Part shown: one piece after another, positions 34,357 to 37,863 of the stretch
Numbering within the stretch: the first letter of the stretch is position 1
How the letters are laid out: each line of letters opens with the position of its first letter
Origin: Muribacter muris
GTDB taxonomy: Bacteria; Pseudomonadota; Gammaproteobacteria; Enterobacterales; Pasteurellaceae
Length of the DNA stretch: 37,863 nt
Assembly (NCBI RefSeq): GCF_001038205.1
Contig: NZ_JWIZ01000027.1
Coordinates: forward strand, 1 to 37,863
Direction of reading: 5' to 3'
Translations under genes and position numbers: made by a program
Notes under the pieces: generated by a model
Told to the model about the DNA's origin: nothing
Databases searched by the model: none
Seen by the model: only the letters and a program-made list of their open reading frames with translations

Positions 34357-35421
34357 CTACTTTGTTAATTTTTTACGCATCCGACGTTTTTGGCGGCGCA
34401 CGAAACGGGTTATTCGCCAAGCGTGGACAATAGAATAAGAATAAAGAAAAAACAGGCAAATAAACGCAATAAACATTACCCATTGATTCCAATAATTCAC
34501 CTCGCCCAGTACCCCAAAGCCCGCACAAAGTGCCGAGCCAAAAGTAATCACGGCTAAGGCTTGACGAGAGCTTAGCCCCGCCCGCATCATCAAATGATGG
34601 ATATGTAAGCGGTCGGGACGGAACGGGCTTTTGCCCTTTTTCAAACGGCGGAAAAACACCGCCACCATATCAATCAGCGGCACGGCGATCAGCCATAATC
34701 CAGTAATCGGGCTAATCGGGTGCCCTTGCCCTTGGGTGCTCAGCAGCAAGATCCAAATAATCGTAAAGCCGATCAGGGTGCTGCCGGAATCGCCCATAAA
34801 CACCTTCCACTTTGCCCCAAACACGCTTAGATTAAACAGGGCATAAGGCAATAACACCAAAATAATCGCAAAGCACCAATAGGCAAGAGCGGTTTGATCG
34901 TCCAACCACATTAGCGTGCCGAGCCCGGCAAAACTGACGCTAGACAGCCCTGCCAATAAGCCGTCAATCCCGTCAATCATATTAAAGGCGTTAATCACCC
35001 CAATGGTAATAAACACGGTCAGCACCAAGCCTAATGCGCCGATTTCAAGGCTGAACGGGGCGATGAGCTGCCCTAAATTCTCAATCGACAAACCGCTATA
35101 AATCATTGCTCCCGCCAAACACGCCTGAATGCCGGCACGCAACAGCGGGCTAATGTCAAACCGATCGTCTAACACGCCGATCACCAATAAAATTGTCAAT
35201 GCGGTTAAATACAGCTCCGGCAGCCGCATCTGCTCCCATTCCAACGCATAAAACGCTAAATTGCCCAAGAATAACGCAATACCGCCGATTAACGGGATCA
35301 CCCCTTGATGACGTTTGCGGAAATTCGGTTTATCTACCAAACCAATCCGTTCGGCGACCGGTCGCATTACCACCAATGTCGCAAACGACACGCACAGTAC
35401 GGCAAGAAAGGTAAGCCACAT
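34357..35421 (-). CDS. wecA: Undecaprenyl-phosphate GlcNAc-1-phosphate transferase WecA
   Basis: 354 residues, with about eleven hydrophobic segments. It starts common-antigen (and often O-antigen) synthesis by moving GlcNAc-1-phosphate onto the lipid carrier. Family sites: DD at 85-86 (VLDDRFDI), NMIDGIDG (147-154), VFMGDSGST (208-215) and RLHIHH (271-276). First gene of the operon, 8 bp before wzzE. Its start is divergent from hemL across a 154-bp gap that should hold both promoters. Confidence 0.95.
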   Translation of the reverse strand: MWLTFLAVLCVSFATLVVMRPVAERIGLVDKPNFRKRHQGVIPLIGGIALFLGNLAFYALEWEQMRLPELYLTALTILLVIGVLDDRFDISPLLRAGIQACLAGAMIYSGLSIENLGQLIAPFSLEIGALGLVLTVFITIGVINAFNMIDGIDGLLAGLSSVSFAGLGTLMWLDDQTALAYWCFAIILVLLPYALFNLSVFGAKWKVFMGDSGSTLIGFTIIWILLLSTQGQGHPISPITGLWLIAVPLIDMVAVFFRRLKKGKSPFRPDRLHIHHLMMRAGLSSRQALAVITFGSALCAGFGVLGEVNYWNQWVMFIAFICLFFLYSYSIVHAWRITRFVRRQKRRMRKKLTK

Positions 35422-35575
35422 AACGAGGTTTATCCTTAAAAATAACCCATAGAAATGCCGTTCAGCATAGCATAAACCACAAAACTCTCAATATAAAAAA
35501 TGGACAAGCCCCGTCCGACAAGGGATAATAATCCACCATTTTTGCAAGATTTTACCGATTGATTAAGGACTTAAA

Positions 35576-36859
35576 ATGACATCATCTTTATCGCTCTTTG
35601 ACAGAGCTCAAAAAGTGATTCCAGGCGGCGTAAACTCGCCGGTTCGAGCTTTTAAAGGAGTCGGCGGCACGCCAGTATTCATCGAAAAAGCCGAAGGCGC
35701 TTATATTACCGACAGTGAAGGCAAACGCTACATTGATTATGTCGGCTCTTGGGGACCAATGGTATTGGGGCATAATCACCCCGCCATTATTGAAGCGGTA
35801 CTGAACGCCGTGCCGAACGGCTTGAGCTTCGGCGCACCCACAGCCGTTGAAATTGAGCTGGCCGAGCTGGTTTGCCGACTTGTCCCCTCCATTGAAATGG
35901 TGAGAATGGTCAGCTCCGGCACAGAGGCGACAATGTCCGCCATTCGTTTGGCTCGCGGCTACACAGGGCGGGATAAGATCATCAAATTTGAAGGCTGCTA
36001 CCACGGCCATTCCGATTCTCTGCTGGTTAAAGCCGGATCAGGCGCACTCACCCTTGGGCAGCCTAGCTCGCCGGGCGTACCGGACGATTTCGCCAAACAC
36101 ACGCTCACCTGTGAATACAACAATCTTGAATCGGTCAAACACGCCTTTGAACAATACCCCGACCAAATCGCCTGCTTAATTATCGAACCGGTGGCAGGCA
36201 ATATGAACTGCATTCCGCCGAAACCGAACTTCCTGCAAGGCTTGCGGACACTTTGCACCCAATACGGTGCACTCTTTATCATTGATGAAGTGATGACGGG
36301 CTTCCGTGTCGCCCTCGGCGGTGCACAACAATACTACGGCGTAACACCGGATTTGACTACGCTAGGCAAAATCATCGGTGGCGGAATGCCGGTCGGCGCA
36401 TTTGGCGGCAAAAAAGAGATTATGCAACACATTGCCCCGACCGGCCCGGTTTACCAAGCCGGCACACTATCGGGCAACCCGATTGCGATGTCGGCAGGTT
36501 TAGCCTGCTTAACCGAACTCGCCAAAGCGGACAACGAGCAAAAACTGGCGGAAAAAACCAAAACCCTCGCCGAAGGCTTCAAAGCCCTTGCCGACAAACA
36601 CGGCATTCCGCTCACCGTACAATATGTGGGCGGTATGTTCGGGCTGTTCTTCACCGAGCAAACCGCAGTGGAAAGCTACCAAGATGTGATGAAATGCGAT
36701 GTGCAAGCCTTCAACACCTTCTTCCATAAAATGTTGGAAAAAGGGATTTACCTTGCACCGTCCGCATTTGAGGCAGGCTTTATGTCCCTTGCTCACAGTG
36801 ATGACGATATTCAACACACACTCGCAATGGCGGATCTCGTCTTTGCGCAAATGAAATAA
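35576..36859 (+). CDS. hemL: Glutamate-1-semialdehyde 2,1-aminomutase HemL
   Basis: 427 residues, essentially family length. The PLP enzyme makes 5-aminolevulinate for heme via the C5 pathway. The Schiff-base lysine is Lys265 in [19 protein letters not shown], the same number as in E. coli. Other blocks are [35 protein letters not shown] and [13 protein letters not shown] terminator overlaps its stop codon. It is convergent with the GST-like gene. Confidence 0.97.
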   Translation: MTSSLSLFDRAQKVIPGGVNSPVRAFKGVGGTPVFIEKAEGAYITDSEGKRYIDYVGSWGPMVLGHNHPAIIEAVLNAVPNGLSFGAPTAVEIELAELVCRLVPSIEMVRMVSSGTEATMSAIRLARGYTGRDKIIKFEGCYHGHSDSLLVKAGSGALTLGQPSSPGVPDDFAKHTLTCEYNNLESVKHAFEQYPDQIACLIIEPVAGNMNCIPPKPNFLQGLRTLCTQYGALFIIDEVMTGFRVALGGAQQYYGVTPDLTTLGKIIGGGMPVGAFGGKKEIMQHIAPTGPVYQAGTLSGNPIAMSAGLACLTELAKADNEQKLAEKTKTLAEGFKALADKHGIPLTVQYVGGMFGLFFTEQTAVESYQDVMKCDVQAFNTFFHKMLEKGIYLAPSAFEAGFMSLAHSDDDIQHTLAMADLVFAQMK

Positions 36860-36881
36860 ATCCCTCATTCACGAGGGATTT
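36858..36881 (+). terminator. Rho-independent terminator of hemL
   Basis: AAATCCCTC (36858-36866) pairs with GAGGGATTT (36873-36881). The stem begins within the hemL TAA stop codon. Confidence 0.75.
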
Positions 36882-36899
36882 AAAACAGCCCGCTATCAC

Positions 36900-36949
36900 G
36901 CGGTCGGTTTTTGTCAAATTATTGCAAAAATTCTGCCTAAACCGACCGC
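36900..36949. terminator. Paired uptake sequences between convergent genes
   Basis: GCGGTCGGTTT (36900-36910) and AAACCGACCGC (36939-36949) are perfect inverted copies. The right one extends to a full ACAAGCGGTC core read on the minus strand. The stem could end transcription of both hemL and the minus-strand GST gene. Confidence 0.7.
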
Positions 36950-36954
36950 TTGTA

Positions 36955-37653
36955 TTAGCTGAACACGGCTTGATTAAACCGCTCGGCATAAGCCACCAAA
37001 TTTGGCAAGCGACGAACATAATCCGTCAGCGGGGTGCTAAAGGGATTTGCCAGAAAACCGGCGATCGCCGTTGCTAATACGCAATCGATCGAGTGAATTG
37101 CGTCCCCGAAAAAGAACGGTTTATCCGCTAAATAATCGGCAATCGCTTGGACATCTTGGTAGCCAAAGGCATAAATTTGCTCGGCACAATGGCGACCAAT
37201 CCCGTGCCCGTGCATTTGTTGGCGAGAACCTTCCCGCAGCTGCGTCATTACTTGATCTTGCACTTCCTGCGGCAACCCTGACAACATTGCATTCCGCACA
37301 AACGCCTCGCCTGACGGATCAACCATTCGCGCATAAACGCCAACCCAATACAAATGTTCCTCTGCCATACGGCGAAAGGCTTCCGCTACCGCTTTCTGCT
37401 CGGCGGATAATGTGCGATCCAGTGCCAAATCGCCCTTTTGTTCCAGGTAACGCTGAATCAGCGAGCTGTCGGCAATCTGTTGCTCGCCGTCTTGCAAGAC
37501 CGGCACTTTACCGTTAGGCATCTTGGACAAGTCGGCGACAAATTCCACTCGATAAAGCTTGCCGCTCAACTTTAACAGTGCCTCTGCCTTCCAAGCAAAC
37601 GGCGATAAACTCCGTGCCTTTTTCGATCCCGGAACAGAATATAAAATATACAT
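36955..37653 (-). CDS. Glutathione S-transferase family protein (Faxc/metaxin-like)
   Basis: 232 residues. An N-terminal thioredoxin-like GST domain (1-80: SPFAWKAEALLKLSG, GKVPVLQDGEQQIADSSLI) is followed by a helical C-terminal domain with EEHLYWVGVYARM, MHGHGIGRH and KPFFFGDAIHSIDC. The HLYW and HGxGxGRH blocks point to the Faxc/metaxin-like branch rather than to glutaredoxin 2, since the N-terminus has no CPxC redox pair. It is cytosolic, with unknown substrate. It is convergent with hemL. Upstream (to the right) is the end of an insertion sequence, 116 bp from the start codon. Confidence 0.8.
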   Translation of the reverse strand: MYILYSVPGSKKARSLSPFAWKAEALLKLSGKLYRVEFVADLSKMPNGKVPVLQDGEQQIADSSLIQRYLEQKGDLALDRTLSAEQKAVAEAFRRMAEEHLYWVGVYARMVDPSGEAFVRNAMLSGLPQEVQDQVMTQLREGSRQQMHGHGIGRHCAEQIYAFGYQDVQAIADYLADKPFFFGDAIHSIDCVLATAIAGFLANPFSTPLTDYVRRLPNLVAYAERFNQAVFS

Positions 37654-37769
37654 TTTTAGCTCCTATGCTTTCCATTTACATTCATTCTTTGATAGTATAA
37701 TTTTAAATTAACTTATTGAAAATAAGTAACTTTTTTTCCAATAGTTACCGACAGGTAAGTTTTTAATAA

Positions 37770-37863
37770 GGGGCTGTACTAGATAACTAGGGAAATCTAA
37801 TTTCAGGTTAGAATAATCCCTATGAGAAGAAGTCGTTTAAGTCAGTACAAGCAAAACAAACTG
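37770..37863 (+). mobile_element. Left end of an IS1595-family (IS1016-like) element
   Basis: GGGGCTGTACTAGATAACTA at 37770 resembles the terminal repeat of IS1016-like elements, and 52 bp on a transposase-like ORF begins. The element runs out of the window, so its right end, integrity and target duplication cannot be seen. Confidence 0.65.
37822..37863 (+). CDS. IS1595-family transposase (3' partial)
   Basis: Fourteen codons are visible, MRRSRLSQYKQNKL, which match the start of IS1016-type transposases of Pasteurellaceae (MRKSRLSxYKQNKL). The call rests on this short but characteristic stretch together with the terminal repeat just before it. Confidence 0.65.
   Translation, partial: MRRSRLSQYKQNKL

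Noticed and set aside
36955-37653. Glutaredoxin 2 (grxB) as the identity of the minus-strand gene
   Set aside because: No CPxC motif in the thioredoxin-like domain; the HLYW and HGxGxGRH blocks fit the Faxc/metaxin-like GST branch better.

Overview
The window looks like a chromosomal segment of a gamma-proteobacterium of the family Pasteurellaceae, in the Actinobacillus pleuropneumoniae-type (Apl) lineage. The right half is full of housekeeping genes of that family: gshAB as one bifunctional gene, rpsP-rimM-trmD-rplS, fumC, hemL and an enterobacterial-common-antigen type wec operon. It is also sprinkled with the Apl-type DNA uptake core ACAAGCGGTC. The left half is accessory: a type VI secretion system (T6SS) segment, toxin and immunity genes and dead insertion sequences, where I saw no full uptake core.

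Layout. Positions 1-6250: the end of an unidentified gene, a Tle1-type (DUF2235) phospholipase effector, then an AT-rich array of small genes that nearly all begin with signal peptides. These are candidate periplasmic immunity proteins; some are intact, one is split by a frameshift in a 7-A run, and at least two are remnants. 6419-15700: T6SS genes tssH(clpV)-vasI-tssA(vasJ)-tssM(vasK)-vasL, in Vibrio cholerae order but without the sigma-54 activator vasH. 15763-18284, minus strand: the tail of a truncated Rhs gene with its toxin tip, a candidate immunity gene, an orphan toxin-tip-like fragment and two tandem Imm26-like immunity genes. 18285-18876: a decayed IS21-type element (istA and istB pieces) that abuts the broken Rhs gene. 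18877-19360: no gene.

At 19361-19455 lies tRNA-Sec (selC, minus strand), divergent from selA. The accessory block adjoins the 3' end of selC, a well-known integration target, so it may be a selC-associated island. Next come the rpsP-rimM-trmD-rplS operon, a two-gene cassette (ImmA/IrrE-type metallopeptidase plus a two-TM protein) bracketed by two near-identical terminators, gshAB (minus), an esterase, and fumC with a CRP-like site. The wec operon follows (minus: wecA-wzzE-wecB-wecC-wecD-wecE), then hemL, a Faxc-like glutathione S-transferase gene, and the left end of an IS1595-family element at the window edge.

How it works together. The T6SS genes encode sheath recycling (ClpV), baseplate/sheath assembly (TssA, VasL) and the membrane complex (TssM). 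The Tle1 lipase would act on lipids reached from the periplasm of rivals, and the signal-peptide array would protect the producer and its kin. The Rhs locus is a second, eroded toxin reservoir. The most novel candidate is the peptidase/membrane-protein pair: its peptidase carries a G9 tract right after the HELGH active site, so it may be phase variable, and it sits between duplicated rplS-type terminators.
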